A DNA stretch of 64,000 nucleotides from Comamonas granuli NBRC 101663 (GCF_000739995.1 NZ_BBJX01000012.1:1-64000), one strand, 5' to 3'. Positions 1-8,870 are shown, numbered from the stretch's first letter. Numbers and translations are program-made. Notes: generated by a model from the letters alone, not told the origin.

Positions 1-27
1 TTTTGCAAATTCCCCATCACTCTCGAC

Positions 28-303
28 ATGCCAATCTACGCCTACAAATGCGGCTCCTGCGGCCATGCCAAGGATGTGCTGCAAAAAATCTCTGACCCGA
101 TCCTGACCGTCTGCCCGGCCTGCGGCGCCGAGAGCTTTGCCAAGCAATTGACGGCAGCGGGCTTCCAGCTCAAGGGCTCGGGCTGGTACGCCACCGACTT
201 TCGCGGCGGCTCCGCGCCCCAAGCCGGCAAGCCCGAGGGCGCCAGCACGGGCGACGCCCCGGCTGCCTGCGCCAGCTGCCCGGCAGCGGCTGCCCCGGAC
301 TGA
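28..303 (+). CDS. FmdB-family zinc ribbon protein
   Basis: A 91-residue protein whose first 35 residues form a zinc ribbon: CxxC pairs at C8/C11 and C29/C32 follow the family's typical MPIYAYKC opening. The rest is low-complexity (Gly/Ala/Pro) with a short Cys pair near the end and is probably disordered. FmdB-family ribbons are small putative regulatory or nucleic-acid-binding proteins whose role is not settled. It lies 12 nt upstream of the DUF502 gene and then aspS, an arrangement I associate with Burkholderiales, so the three are probably co-transcribed. The start is well fixed by the conserved N-terminus. Family confident, function unknown. Confidence 0.85.
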   Translation: MPIYAYKCGSCGHAKDVLQKISDPILTVCPACGAESFAKQLTAAGFQLKGSGWYATDFRGGSAPQAGKPEGASTGDAPAACASCPAAAAPD

Positions 304-315
304 GGCGCGTCCCGC

Positions 316-936
316 ATGCTGCCCGTGCGCAAATGGTTCTTCACCGGCTTGCTGGTGATCGTCCCCGGGGCGATCACCATCTCGGTGCTGCACTGGATCG
401 TCGGGCTGCTGGACCAGACCCTGCTCATCCTGCCCCAGGCCTGGCATCCGGACCGGCTGCTGGGCTTTCACATCCCGGGCTTCGGCGTGGTGCTCACGCT
501 GGTCATCCTGCTCGTGGTGGGCGCCACGGCGAGCAACTTCGTCGGCCGCAAGCTCGTGCAATGGGGCGACCAGGTGGTCACCCGCATTCCGGTGGTGCGC
601 TCGATCTACTCCAGCGTCAAGCAGGTCTCCGACACACTGTTTTCCGAGAGCGGCAATGCCTTTCGCACCGCGGTGCTCGTGCAGTGGCCGCGCGAGGGCG
701 TCTGGACGGTGGCCTTCATCACCGGAGCGCCCGGTGGCGAGGTGGCGGGCCTGCTGCGCGACGACTACGTCAGCGTCTATGTTCCCACCACGCCCAACCC
801 CACGGGCGGCTATTTCGTGATGCTGCGCAGGAGCGACTGCATCGAGCTCGACATGAGCGTCGATGCGGCGCTGCGCTACATCGTCTCCATGGGGGTGGTC
901 GTGCCCAACGAGCCTGCTGCCTCCTCACTCCCCTAA
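316..936 (+). CDS. DUF502 family inner-membrane protein
   Basis: A 206-residue protein with two hydrophobic helices (about residues 8-30 and 50-75). A soluble C-terminal domain follows, with the conserved VRSIYSSVKQV stretch and the YVPTTPNPTGG motif typical of DUF502 proteins. The biochemical role is unknown in the family. It sits between the FmdB-like gene (12 nt upstream) and aspS (37 nt downstream), so it is likely part of the same transcript. The ATG at the hydrophobic N-terminus is the natural start. The family call is good; no activity can be inferred. Confidence 0.85.
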   Translation: MLPVRKWFFTGLLVIVPGAITISVLHWIVGLLDQTLLILPQAWHPDRLLGFHIPGFGVVLTLVILLVVGATASNFVGRKLVQWGDQVVTRIPVVRSIYSSVKQVSDTLFSESGNAFRTAVLVQWPREGVWTVAFITGAPGGEVAGLLRDDYVSVYVPTTPNPTGGYFVMLRRSDCIELDMSVDAALRYIVSMGVVVPNEPAASSLP

Positions 937-973
937 ACCTTGATCGCGCCGCAACGGCGCCGGAAGTTCTGCC

Positions 974-2791
974 ATGGCCATGCGCTCCCATTACTGCGGT
1001 CTCGTCACCGAAGCCCTGCTGGGCCAAACCGTCACCCTGTGCGGCTGGGTGAACCGCCGCCGTGACCATGGCGGCGTGATCTTCATCGACCTGCGCGACC
1101 GCGAAGGCTACGTGCAGGTCGTCTGCGACCCCGACCGCCCGGAAATGTTCCAGGCGGCCGAGCACATCCGCAACGAGTTCTGCGTGCAGGTCCAGGGCCT
1201 GGTGCGCGCGCGCCCCGCCGGCACGACCAACGACAAGCTCAAGAGCGGCCAGGTCGAGGTGCTGTGCCACGAGCTCGTGGTGCTCAACCCCTCCGTCACG
1301 CCGCCCTTCCAGATGGACGACGAGAACCTCTCGGAGACCACGCGCCTGACGCACCGCGTGATGGACCTGCGCCGCCCCTACATGCAGCGCAACCTCATGC
1401 TGCGCTACAAGACGGCCATCCAGGTGCGCAACTTCCTCGACCAGGAAGGCTTCGTCGACATCGAAACCCCCATGCTGGGCAAGAGCACGCCCGAAGGCGC
1501 GCGCGACTACCTCGTGCCCAGCCGCGTGCACGACGGCCAGTTCTTCGCGCTGCCCCAGTCGCCCCAGCTCTACAAGCAGATGCTCATGGTGGCCGGCTAC
1601 GACCGCTACTACCAGATCACCAAGTGCTTCCGCGACGAGGACCTGCGCGCCGACCGCCAGCCCGAGTTCACGCAGATCGACTGCGAGACCTCGTTCCTGA
1701 ACGAGGAAGAAATCCGCGCCATCTTCCAGCGCATGATCAAGGAAGTGTTCCAGCAGCAGCTCGGTGTGGACCTGGGTGAATTCCCCACCATGACCTACCA
1801 GGAGGCCATGCACCGTTTCGGCTCCGACAAGCCCGATCTGCGCGTGAAGATCGAGTTCACCGAGCTGACCGACGTGATGAAGGACGTGGACTTCAAGGTC
1901 TTCGCCGGCGCTGCCAACATGAAGGGCGGCCGTGTGGTGGCCCTGCGTGTGCCCGGCGGTTCGGTGGAGGGCGGCGGCATCAGCCGGGGCGAAATCGATG
2001 CCTACACCGAGTTCGTGAAGATCTACGGCGCCAAGGGTCTGGCCTATATCCGCGTCAACGAGCTGGCCAAGGGGCGCGACGGTCTGCAGTCGCCCATCGT
2101 CAAGAACATCCATGACGCCGCCCTGGCCGAAGTGCTCAAGCGCTCGGGCGCCCAGGACGGCGACCTGCTGTTCTTCGGCGCCGACAAGGCGAAGATCGTC
2201 AACGACGCCATCGGCGCGTTGCGCCTGAAGATCGGCCACAGCGAATTCGGCAAGAAAAACGGCCTGTTCGAGGACCGCTGGGCGCCGCTGTGGGTGGTGG
2301 ACTTCCCCATGTTCGAGCACGACGAGGAAGACAACCGCTGGGTGGCCGTGCACCACCCCTTCACCTCGCCCAAGGACGGCCACGAGAACTTGATGGACAC
2401 CGACCCGGGCGCCTGCCTGGCCAAGGCCTACGACATGGTGCTCAACGGCTGGGAGCTGGGCGGCGGCTCGGTGCGTATCCACCGCGCCGACGTGCAGGCC
2501 AAGGTGTTTGCCGCACTCAACATCGGCCCCGAGGACCAGCGCGCCAAGTTCGGCTATCTGCTCGACGCCCTGCAGTACGGCGCGCCCCCGCACGGCGGCC
2601 TGGCCTTCGGCCTGGACCGCCTGATCACGCTGATGACCGGCGCCGAGTCGATCCGCGACGTGATCGCCTTCCCCAAGACCCAGCGCGCCCAGGACCTGCT
2701 CACCCAGGCCCCCTCGCCCGTGGACGAGAAGCAGCTGCGCGAGCTGCACATCCGCCTGCGCAACCCGGACGCGGTCAAGGCCGCCGGCTGA
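974..2791 (+). CDS. aspS: Aspartyl-tRNA synthetase
   Basis: A 605-residue class IIb aminoacyl-tRNA synthetase that charges tRNA-Asp in the cytoplasm. The N-terminal OB-fold anticodon-binding domain is visible as [20 protein letters not shown]. The catalytic core carries motif 2 ([18 protein letters not shown]) and motif 3 (GLAFGLDRL). The bacterial GAD insertion domain lies between them, at about residues 300-420. Length matches bacterial AspRS (about 590-600). Two ATGs (974 and 980) are in frame and either could start. Whether the enzyme is discriminating or also charges tRNA-Asn cannot be told here. A strong hairpin terminator follows at 2816-2837. Confidence 0.97.
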   Translation: MAMRSHYCGLVTEALLGQTVTLCGWVNRRRDHGGVIFIDLRDREGYVQVVCDPDRPEMFQAAEHIRNEFCVQVQGLVRARPAGTTNDKLKSGQVEVLCHELVVLNPSVTPPFQMDDENLSETTRLTHRVMDLRRPYMQRNLMLRYKTAIQVRNFLDQEGFVDIETPMLGKSTPEGARDYLVPSRVHDGQFFALPQSPQLYKQMLMVAGYDRYYQITKCFRDEDLRADRQPEFTQIDCETSFLNEEEIRAIFQRMIKEVFQQQLGVDLGEFPTMTYQEAMHRFGSDKPDLRVKIEFTELTDVMKDVDFKVFAGAANMKGGRVVALRVPGGSVEGGGISRGEIDAYTEFVKIYGAKGLAYIRVNELAKGRDGLQSPIVKNIHDAALAEVLKRSGAQDGDLLFFGADKAKIVNDAIGALRLKIGHSEFGKKNGLFEDRWAPLWVVDFPMFEHDEEDNRWVAVHHPFTSPKDGHENLMDTDPGACLAKAYDMVLNGWELGGGSVRIHRADVQAKVFAALNIGPEDQRAKFGYLLDALQYGAPPHGGLAFGLDRLITLMTGAESIRDVIAFPKTQRAQDLLTQAPSPVDEKQLRELHIRLRNPDAVKAAG

Positions 2792-2815
2792 GACCCGCCG
2801 GTAGGGCAGAATCAA

Positions 2816-2837
2816 GGGCGCCTGAGGGCGCCCTTTT
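2816..2837 (+). terminator. Rho-independent terminator after aspS
   Basis: A perfect 7-bp stem GGGCGCC/GGCGCCC (2816-2822 with 2827-2833), loop TGAG, followed directly by TTTT. It lies 25 nt after the aspS stop and before the next gene. Confidence 0.85.
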
Positions 2838-2874
2838 CCGTGGCGCGGTGTGCGCCCTGTGCATCGAACCGGGG

Positions 2875-3681
2875 ATGAATGTGGCCCGACATTTCACGAA
2901 CACGACGTGTGCTGCCTTGCTGGCCGTGCTGGCCCTGGCGGGCTGCGGCGAAAAGAAAACCGAACTCGGCCAGGGCGGCTCGGTCGTCACCGGCTCGGCC
3001 GGGCCGCAGGGCGCGCAGAACGCGGCGCGCGAGCTGCTGCGCTGCGAGGCGCCCGTGGCCACCGTGGCGCTGGCCGAGAACCCGCAAGGCTACGTCATGG
3101 GCGGCGCCTACCAGCTGCCGGCCTCGCCCGTGCCCCTGGTCAAGCTGCTGGCGCAGCAGAGCGGCTGCTTTCGAGTGGTGGACCGCGCAGCCGGCCTGCG
3201 CGGCACGCTGCAGGAGCAGGAGCTGCGCGAATCGGGCGTGCTGCGCCAGAACACCACCGTGGCCAAGGGCAAGGGCTACGAGGCGCAGTACACGCTGACC
3301 CCTAGCCTGACCTTCAGCGAGCAGGATGCGGGGCGCGGCCTGGCGGGCCTGCTGGGCATGATTCCCGTGCTGCGCGACATGGCCGGCCTCATCGGGCTGG
3401 CCGAGCAGGTCAAGCTCAAGGAGGCGCAGACGGCCTTGCTGCTGTCGGACAACGAAACCACGGAGCAGGTGGCCGCCGCCACGGGCGCGGCGCGCACCAC
3501 CGACCTGGGGGTGGCCGGCATCGCGTTCGGCCGGCTCGGCGGCGCCGCCGGTGCGGGCTGGAGCAACACCAACGAAGGCAAGGTCATCGCCGCGGCCTTC
3601 CTGGACGCGCACAACCAGCTCGTGGTGCAGGTGCGCGCGCTGCAGGCCAAGGCGCTGCCACCGGCCGTGCCGGTGCGCTGA
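2875..3681 (+). CDS. CsgG-like outer-membrane lipoprotein (orphan)
   Basis: A 268-residue protein with a lipoprotein signal peptide (hydrophobic run then LALAGC, acylated Cys at residue 24). The body resembles the CsgG/curli-assembly family: VATVALAEN, then the QSGCFRVVDR segment like the CsgG 'sGwF.vveR' motif, then the QEQELRESG region. A glycine-rich stretch near residues 220-235 (RLGGAAGAGW) could be part of the membrane loop. CsgG proper is the curli export pore, but no csgA, csgB, csgE or csgF genes are nearby. The product may therefore be a CsgG-fold lipoprotein with another job. The ATG at 2875 was chosen because it gives the signal peptide. It follows the aspS terminator and so probably has its own promoter. 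Confidence 0.7.
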   Translation: MNVARHFTNTTCAALLAVLALAGCGEKKTELGQGGSVVTGSAGPQGAQNAARELLRCEAPVATVALAENPQGYVMGGAYQLPASPVPLVKLLAQQSGCFRVVDRAAGLRGTLQEQELRESGVLRQNTTVAKGKGYEAQYTLTPSLTFSEQDAGRGLAGLLGMIPVLRDMAGLIGLAEQVKLKEAQTALLLSDNETTEQVAAATGAARTTDLGVAGIAFGRLGGAAGAGWSNTNEGKVIAAAFLDAHNQLVVQVRALQAKALPPAVPVR

Positions 3682-3717
3682 ACGCGCAGGGGCTCGCGCA
3701 CAAGCCGGAGCGCAGGC

Positions 3718-4170
3718 GTGTACAAGATCCCTGAATCCGTGCTGGTGGTCGTGCACACCCGCGCCCTGCAGGTGCTGCTGATCCGCCGCGCCGATGCCGC
3801 CGAGGCGTTCTGGCAGTCGGTCACCGGCAGCAAGGACCACCCGCATGAGAGCTTTGAGGCCGCGGCAGTGCGTGAGGTGCGCGAGGAGACGGGCATCGAC
3901 GCGCGCGCGCCCGGCGCCGTGCTGCGCGACTGGCAGCTGGAGAACGTGTACGCCATCTACCCCCAGTGGCGCCACCGCTACGCACCGGGCGTGTACCTGA
4001 ACACGGAACGGGTGTTCGCCCTGGAGGTGCCGCACGCCGTGCCTGTGACCTTGAATCCGCGCGAACACACGGCATATACCTGGCTGGACTGGCGTGCCGC
4101 GGCCGACCGCTGCTTTTCTCCCTCCAACGCCGAGGCCATACTCTGGCTTCCGAGATTTGCCCGCCCATGA
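3718..4170 (+). CDS. nudB: Dihydroneopterin triphosphate diphosphatase
   Basis: A 150-residue Nudix hydrolase. The Nudix box begins at GSKDHPHESFE and ends REVREETGID (about residues 40-62), with the catalytic REVREE core. The N-terminus (YKIPESVLVVVHT) and the WQSVTGS segment are typical of NudB, which removes pyrophosphate from 7,8-dihydroneopterin triphosphate in folate synthesis. folE, which makes that substrate, is only 2.1 kb downstream on the same strand. The start is a GTG, since no ATG fits the conserved N-terminus. Its TGA overlaps the ATG of the next gene, suggesting translational coupling. Confidence 0.9.
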   Translation: MYKIPESVLVVVHTRALQVLLIRRADAAEAFWQSVTGSKDHPHESFEAAAVREVREETGIDARAPGAVLRDWQLENVYAIYPQWRHRYAPGVYLNTERVFALEVPHAVPVTLNPREHTAYTWLDWRAAADRCFSPSNAEAILWLPRFARP

Positions 4171-4934
4171 TGACCCCTACCGCCGACCGGCCCGCAGCGC
4201 ACCCAGGTCTGCTGCGCGTGGCCACCTACAACATCCACAAGGGCGTGCAGGGCCTGGGCCCCGCGCGCCGCCTGGAGATCCACAACCTGGGCCTGGCCGT
4301 GGAGCAGCTCGACGCCGACATCGTCTGCCTGCAGGAGGTGCGCCGGCTCAACCGGCGCGAAGCGCGCTACTTCGAGCGCTGGCCCGCCGTGCCGCAGGCC
4401 GAGTACCTGGCCCCCGAGGGCTACGAGGCCGTCTACCGCACCAATGCCTACACGCGCCACGGCGAGCACGGCAATGCGCTGCTCACGCGCTGGCCCGTGG
4501 TCGCGCACCAGCACGAGGACATCTCGGACCACCGCTTCGAGCAGCGCGGCCTGCTGCATGTGGAGGTGGAGGTGCACGGGCGGCGCGTGCACGCCATCGT
4601 CGTGCACCTGGGGCTGGTCCCCGGCAGCCGCGTGCGCCAGGTCGGGCAGTTGCAGCGCTTCATCGAGCGCGAGGTGCCGCGCGGCGCACCCCTGGTGGTG
4701 GCGGGCGACTTCAACGACTGGGGCACGCAGATCCAGCGCATGCTCGCCAGCTTCGGCCTGCGCGAATACACGGACGCGCGCCCGGCCCTGACCTACCCGG
4801 CGCGCCTGCCGCTGGCGCAGCTCGACCACGTGTACGTGCGCGGCCTCGAACCCCTGGGCCTGCACGTGCCGCGCGGGCGCATCTGGTGGCGCATGTCGGA
4901 CCACCTGCCGCTGATCGCGGAGTTCCGGCTCTGA
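4167..4934 (+). CDS. Endonuclease/exonuclease/phosphatase (EEP) family protein, YbhP-like
   Basis: A 255-residue EEP-fold protein (the family of ExoIII, DNase I and phosphodiesterases). Visible motifs are ATYNIHKG near the start, the metal-binding Glu in CLQEVRR, the catalytic GDFND, and the C-terminal SDHLPLIAE. In E. coli the related ybhP lies next to clsB, and here the next gene is also clsB, so a link to phospholipid metabolism is plausible but unproven. The start is the first of two adjacent ATGs, overlapping the nudB stop. The catalytic set looks complete; the substrate is unknown. Confidence 0.85.
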   Translation: MMTPTADRPAAHPGLLRVATYNIHKGVQGLGPARRLEIHNLGLAVEQLDADIVCLQEVRRLNRREARYFERWPAVPQAEYLAPEGYEAVYRTNAYTRHGEHGNALLTRWPVVAHQHEDISDHRFEQRGLLHVEVEVHGRRVHAIVVHLGLVPGSRVRQVGQLQRFIEREVPRGAPLVVAGDFNDWGTQIQRMLASFGLREYTDARPALTYPARLPLAQLDHVYVRGLEPLGLHVPRGRIWWRMSDHLPLIAEFRL

Positions 4935-4973
4935 TGGCGCCGCGGCCTGTCTGCGCCAGGGCAGGGGGCTGAG

Positions 4974-6194
4974 ATGCCCATGTCCCGCTTCGTCGGCTCG
5001 GACCACCAGATCCTGCTGCTGCAGGGCGCGCAGGAGCTGTTCCCGGCCATGGTGGCCGAGATGGATGGGGCGCTGTCCGACATCCAGCTCGAAACCTACA
5101 TCTTCAACTGCGCGGGCGCCGGGGCCACGGTGGCCGAGGCGCTAATCCGCGCCGCCGCGCGCGGGGTGCGCGTGCACCTGGTCGTCGATGGGGTGGGCAC
5201 GGGGCGCCTGCCCCAGCCCTGGGCCGACCGCCTGGCGCAGGCCGGCGTGCGCGTGCAGGTGTACTCGCCGCTGGGGCCGCTGGGCCTGCTGCTGCCGCGG
5301 CGCTGGCGGCGCCTGCACCGCAAGCTGTGCGTGGTCGATGGGCGGGTGCTGTTCTGCGGCGGCATCAATGTGCTGGACGACTTCCACGACCCGAACCACG
5401 GCACGCTGCCCGCCCCGCGCCTGGACTTTGCCGTGCGCGTCGAGGGCACGCTGGTGCGCTACGCCAGCGACGTGATGGAGCAGTTGTGGTGGCGCATGCG
5501 CGCGCTGCGCGACGTGCAGCGCCGGCGCCTGTCGCTGGCGCTGGCCGACCTGCGTGCGGCAAGCGCCGCGCAGGCCGGCCTGCGCCGCACGGAGCAGGCC
5601 GGGCCGGGCATGCGCGCCTCCTTCATGCTGCGCGACAACCTGCGCCACCGCGGGCGCATCGAGCGCGCCTACCGCCGCGCCATCGCCCGCGCGCGCCACG
5701 AGATCATCATCGCCAACGCCTACTTCGTCCCTGGGCGCAAGCTGCGGCGCGCGCTGGTGCTGGCGGCGCGGCGCGGAGTGCGCGTGCAACTGCTGCTGCA
5801 GGGGCGCTACGAGTACTTCATGCAGTACCACGCCGCGCGGCCGGTGTACGGCGTGCTGCTGGCAGCCGGCGTCGAGATCTACGAGTACGCGCCCAGCTTT
5901 CTGCACGCCAAGGTGGCCGTCATCGACGCGCTGGGCGAGCAGCCCTGGGCCACGGTCGGCTCGTCCAACCTCGACCCCCTGAGCCTGCTGCTGGCGCGCG
6001 AGGCCAATGTGATGGTGCGCGATGCCCAGTTCGCGCGCGAGCTGCGTGCGCGCCTGGTGCAGGCCATGGCCAGCGGCGCCGGCATGCTCGACGCGCAGGA
6101 ATATGCCCAGCGCCCCTGGCGCGAGCGCGTGCTCGACCGCGTGGCCTTCGGCCTGATGCGCGCCTTGCTCTGGCTGACCGGCAATCGCTACTGA
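4974..6194 (+). CDS. clsB: Cardiolipin synthase B
   Basis: A 406-residue phospholipase D superfamily enzyme with two HKD motifs: HRKLCVVDGRVLFCGGIN (about residues 115-132) and HAKVAVIDALG with GSSNLDP (about residues 308-336). It lacks N-terminal transmembrane helices, as ClsB does and ClsA does not. Family members make cardiolipin or phosphatidylglycerol by transphosphatidylation at the inner membrane. It follows the YbhP-like gene, the same pairing as in E. coli ybhP-clsB. Its last codons (Arg-Tyr-stop) lie inside the first hairpin arm of a dispersed repeat (6187-6245), so the repeat supplies the stop codon. Confidence 0.92.
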   Translation: MPMSRFVGSDHQILLLQGAQELFPAMVAEMDGALSDIQLETYIFNCAGAGATVAEALIRAAARGVRVHLVVDGVGTGRLPQPWADRLAQAGVRVQVYSPLGPLGLLLPRRWRRLHRKLCVVDGRVLFCGGINVLDDFHDPNHGTLPAPRLDFAVRVEGTLVRYASDVMEQLWWRMRALRDVQRRRLSLALADLRAASAAQAGLRRTEQAGPGMRASFMLRDNLRHRGRIERAYRRAIARARHEIIIANAYFVPGRKLRRALVLAARRGVRVQLLLQGRYEYFMQYHAARPVYGVLLAAGVEIYEYAPSFLHAKVAVIDALGEQPWATVGSSNLDPLSLLLAREANVMVRDAQFARELRARLVQAMASGAGMLDAQEYAQRPWRERVLDRVAFGLMRALLWLTGNRY

Positions 6195-6245
6195 ATTGAT
6201 AGCTGCTTGCGCTTTCTGGATGGGCGCTGGAGCCAAAAAACACAC
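6187..6245 (+). repeat. Dispersed double-hairpin repeat, copy 1
   Basis: First of about 14 copies of a ~60-bp repeat in this window. Shared plan: a GCTAT-N6-ATAGC hairpin, then TGCTNGCGCTT, a short variable loop, an AGCGCTGGAGCC half that can fold back on GCGCTT, and an A-rich end (CAAAAA). Here the first arm is GCTACTGAATTGATAGC and contains the clsB stop codon. Plus orientation. Confidence 0.85.
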
Positions 6246-6283
6246 GCAAAACCGGCTTTCGCAATCGCTGGTACCATGCCAGC

Positions 6284-7006
6284 ATGTTCTCTTCCACCCC
6301 CGCCCCATCGGACGCCCAGGCCCAGGCCGAAGGCGTGCCCGTCTCCGTGAAAATCCGCGAGCGGCTCAAGGCGGCGCGCAAGCGCTTCAACGCCAACGAC
6401 AACATCGCCGACTTCATCCGGCCCGGTGAGCTGGAAATGCTGCTCGACGAGGTCGAGGCGAAGATGCAGGGCGTGCTCGACAGCCTGGTGATCGACACCG
6501 TGGGCGACCACAACACCCAGAACACCGCGCGCCGTGTGGCCAAGATGTATGTCAACGAGGTGTTCAAGGGCCGCTACGCCGAGCCGCCCACCATCACCGA
6601 GTTTCCCAACGCCGAGCACCTCAACGAGCTGATGATCGTCGGCCCGCTGACGGTGCGCAGCGCCTGCAGCCACCATTTCTGCCCCGTCATCGGCAAGATC
6701 TGGATCGGCATCATGCCCAACGAGCACACCAACGTGATCGGCCTGTCCAAGTACGCGCGCCTGGTGGACTGGATCATGGGCCGCCCGCAGATTCAGGAAG
6801 AGGCCGTGGTGCAGCTCGCTGACCTGATCATGGAGAAGACCCAGCCCGACGGCCTGGCCGTGGTCATGGAGGCCAGCCACTTCTGCATGTCCTGGCGCGG
6901 CGTGCGCGAGATGGACAGCAAGATGATCAACTCCGTGATGCGCGGCGTGTTCCTCAAGGACAGCGCGCTGCGCCGCGAATTCCTCTCCCTCATCCCCGGA
7001 AAGTGA
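6284..7006 (+). CDS. folE: GTP cyclohydrolase I (variant active-site loop)
   Basis: A 240-residue GTP cyclohydrolase I, which opens GTP to 7,8-dihydroneopterin triphosphate, the first folate step. Conserved blocks are visible: DTVGDHNTQNTARRVAKM, the zinc loop with C128 and H130/H131 (SACSHHFCP), NVIGLSKYARL, RPQIQEE and the second Cys in SHFCMSWRGVRE. The usual Glu before the two His (CEHH) is Ser here (CSHH), so this belongs to a divergent branch of the family. A ~45-residue N-terminal extension precedes the core. The BLUF gene starts 7 nt downstream and is likely co-transcribed. nudB, the next folate step, is 2.1 kb upstream. Confidence 0.88.
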   Translation: MFSSTPAPSDAQAQAEGVPVSVKIRERLKAARKRFNANDNIADFIRPGELEMLLDEVEAKMQGVLDSLVIDTVGDHNTQNTARRVAKMYVNEVFKGRYAEPPTITEFPNAEHLNELMIVGPLTVRSACSHHFCPVIGKIWIGIMPNEHTNVIGLSKYARLVDWIMGRPQIQEEAVVQLADLIMEKTQPDGLAVVMEASHFCMSWRGVREMDSKMINSVMRGVFLKDSALRREFLSLIPGK

Positions 7007-7013
7007 GCCGACC

Positions 7014-7436
7014 ATGCTGGTACGCCTGCTCTATGCCAGCCGCGCGGTGGACACCTCGCCCGCGGCCATCGAAGCCATTCTCACCCAGTCGCGCCAGCAC
7101 AACCCGGCCTGCGGCATCACCGGCGTGCTGTGCTACGGCGGCGGCATCTTCCTGCAGGCCATCGAGGGCGGGCGCAGTGCCGTCAGCGAGCTCTACGGCC
7201 ACATCCAGCGCGACCCGCGCCACAAGGACGTGGAGCTGCTGCACTTCGAGGAGATCACCGAGCGGCGCTTCGGCGGCTGGACCATGGGCCAGGTCAACCT
7301 CAGCAAGATCAACCACTCCATCCTGCTCAAATACTCCGAGAAGCCCGAGCTCGACCCCTACGCCGTCTCCGGCCGCGTGTCGTTCGCGCTGCTCGAAGAG
7401 CTCATGGCCACGGCCTGCATCATCGGCCGCGCCTGA
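7014..7436 (+). CDS. BLUF-domain blue-light photoreceptor
   Basis: A 140-residue stand-alone BLUF protein, a flavin-binding blue-light sensor. All hallmark residues can be placed: Tyr7 (LLYASRA), Asn30 (HNPACGITG), Gln48 (FLQAIEG), and the Trp89/Met91 pair (GGWTMG). The hydrogen-bonding network used in photoactivation therefore looks intact. The ~45-residue C-terminus is helical and carries no enzymatic output domain, so it must act by protein contact, as other short BLUF proteins do. It starts 7 nt after folE and is followed 8 nt later by a small secreted protein gene. The partner is unknown. Confidence 0.92.
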   Translation: MLVRLLYASRAVDTSPAAIEAILTQSRQHNPACGITGVLCYGGGIFLQAIEGGRSAVSELYGHIQRDPRHKDVELLHFEEITERRFGGWTMGQVNLSKINHSILLKYSEKPELDPYAVSGRVSFALLEELMATACIIGRA

Positions 7437-7444
7437 GGGGGCCC

Positions 7445-7684
7445 ATGCCGCGGCCGGGCGCACGCTGGCGGTGGCGCGGCGCCTGCGCGGCGTTCGCGGG
7501 CCTGGCCCTGTGCGGCGCGGCGCTGGCCGCGCCGGCCCCCTGGTACTGGTGGCGCAGCAAGATCGACGGCCACCGCCTGTGCGCCCAGGTCTCTCCGGGC
7601 ACGGGCTGGGAGCGCGACAGCGGCCCGTTCGAGGGGCCGCTGTGCCAGCCGCGGCGCCGCGTGTTCGTGCTGCCCGCGCGGTAG
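7445..7684 (+). CDS. Small secreted hypothetical protein
   Basis: A 79-residue protein, not recognised. The N-terminus is an Arg-rich start followed by a hydrophobic stretch ending GAALAAPA, a plausible Sec signal peptide cleaved near residue 29. The mature part is only about 50 residues, Trp-rich (WYWW) with two Cys that could form one disulfide, and ends in RVFVLPAR. A purine-rich GAGGGG lies 5 nt before the ATG, supporting the start. It is 8 nt downstream of the BLUF gene, so probably co-transcribed. It could be a periplasmic protein or a lineage-specific orphan. Confidence 0.55.
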   Translation: MPRPGARWRWRGACAAFAGLALCGAALAAPAPWYWWRSKIDGHRLCAQVSPGTGWERDSGPFEGPLCQPRRRVFVLPAR

Positions 7685-7763
7685 GCGCGGGCACTCCGTC
7701 GGGTACCATGCCGGCTTGCGGCCGGCTCCGCGGCCGGCTGCCTTCACCGTTCGGACCCCCTGT

Positions 7764-8408
7764 ATGCCCGCCCTCGAAACCCTGATCGCATTTTTCGGCG
7801 TCGCCGTCGTGCTGGCGCTCACGCCCGGCCCTGACAACCTGTTCGTCCTGGTCCAGTCCATCCAGCGTGGCTGGCGCCTGGGGCTGGCCGTGGTGCTGGG
7901 CCTGTGCCTGGGCATCACCGGGCACACGGTCGCTGTGGCGCTGGGCCTGGCCGCGGTGTTTGCCGCATCGGCCATGGCCTTCACCGTGCTCAAGTTCTGC
8001 GGCGCGGCCTACCTGGCCTGGCTGGCCTGGCAGGCGCTGCGCGCCCCGGCCACGGTGGCGGCCGAGCCCGGCAGCACCGCCGCGGCGGCGCAGGCGCCCG
8101 GCGGCTGGAGGATGGTGGGGCGCGGCGTCGTCATGAACCTCACCAACCCCAAGGTGCTGATCTTCTTCCTGGCCTTTCTGCCGCAGTTTGCCGACCCGGC
8201 GCGCGGCAGCGTGGCCGTGCAGATCCTGGTGCTGGGCCTGGTGTTCATGCTGGCCACGGCGCTGGTGTTCGGTGCCATCGCCTGCTTTTCCGGGGTGTTC
8301 GGCACGCTGCTGCAGCGCTCGGCGCGCGCCCAGACCGTGCTCAACCGCGTGGCCGGGCTGGTCTTCCTCGGGCTGGCCGTGCGCCTGGCGACCGTGAGCC
8401 GCACCTAG
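7764..8408 (+). CDS. LysE/RhtB family amino-acid exporter
   Basis: A 214-residue membrane protein of the LysE/RhtB family. The N-terminus carries the diagnostic TPGPDNLFV motif after the first helix, and five to six hydrophobic segments follow. NLTNPKVLIFFLAFLPQF in the middle is the second conserved family block. Members export amino acids such as homoserine, threonine or lysine; the substrate cannot be predicted from sequence. The ATG at 7764 gives the canonical N-terminus. The 79-bp spacer upstream holds a GC-rich inverted repeat (GCGGCCGGC twice) that may separate it from the folE-BLUF transcript. Confidence 0.88.
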   Translation: MPALETLIAFFGVAVVLALTPGPDNLFVLVQSIQRGWRLGLAVVLGLCLGITGHTVAVALGLAAVFAASAMAFTVLKFCGAAYLAWLAWQALRAPATVAAEPGSTAAAAQAPGGWRMVGRGVVMNLTNPKVLIFFLAFLPQFADPARGSVAVQILVLGLVFMLATALVFGAIACFSGVFGTLLQRSARAQTVLNRVAGLVFLGLAVRLATVSRT

Positions 8409-8423
8409 CCCGCTCTCTTTTCA

Positions 8424-8465
8424 GGAGCTGTCTGCGCATGCTCCCATGGGCCTGGAGCCATTTTT
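8424..8465 (+). repeat. Degenerate dispersed repeat copy (copy 2)
   Basis: Contains AGCTGTCTGCGC and GGGCCTGGAGCC spaced as in the intact repeats, but the first hairpin arm is lost. Probably an eroded copy, in plus orientation. Confidence 0.45.
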
Positions 8466-8483
8466 GGTACTGAACGGCGCAGC

Positions 8484-8521
8484 GCTGCACCGGGCCGTGC
8501 AGCCTCCCCTGACACCAGGGG
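8484..8521. other. Two tandem GC-rich hairpins
   Basis: A perfect 7-bp stem GCTGCAC/GTGCAGC (8484-8490 with 8497-8503) is followed 2 nt later by a 6-bp stem CCCCTG/CAGGGG (8506-8511 with 8516-8521). They lie between the exporter gene and the ferredoxin gene. No T-run follows, so termination is uncertain. Confidence 0.4.
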
Positions 8522-8543
8522 GGATATCGCGTGCCGACGATAA

Positions 8544-8870
<327 letters not shown>

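Noticed and set aside
770-2815. 681-codon open frame antisense to aspS
   Set aside because: Shadow of aspS caused by high GC at third positions. The protein is Val/Leu/His/Gln-rich low complexity with no domain.
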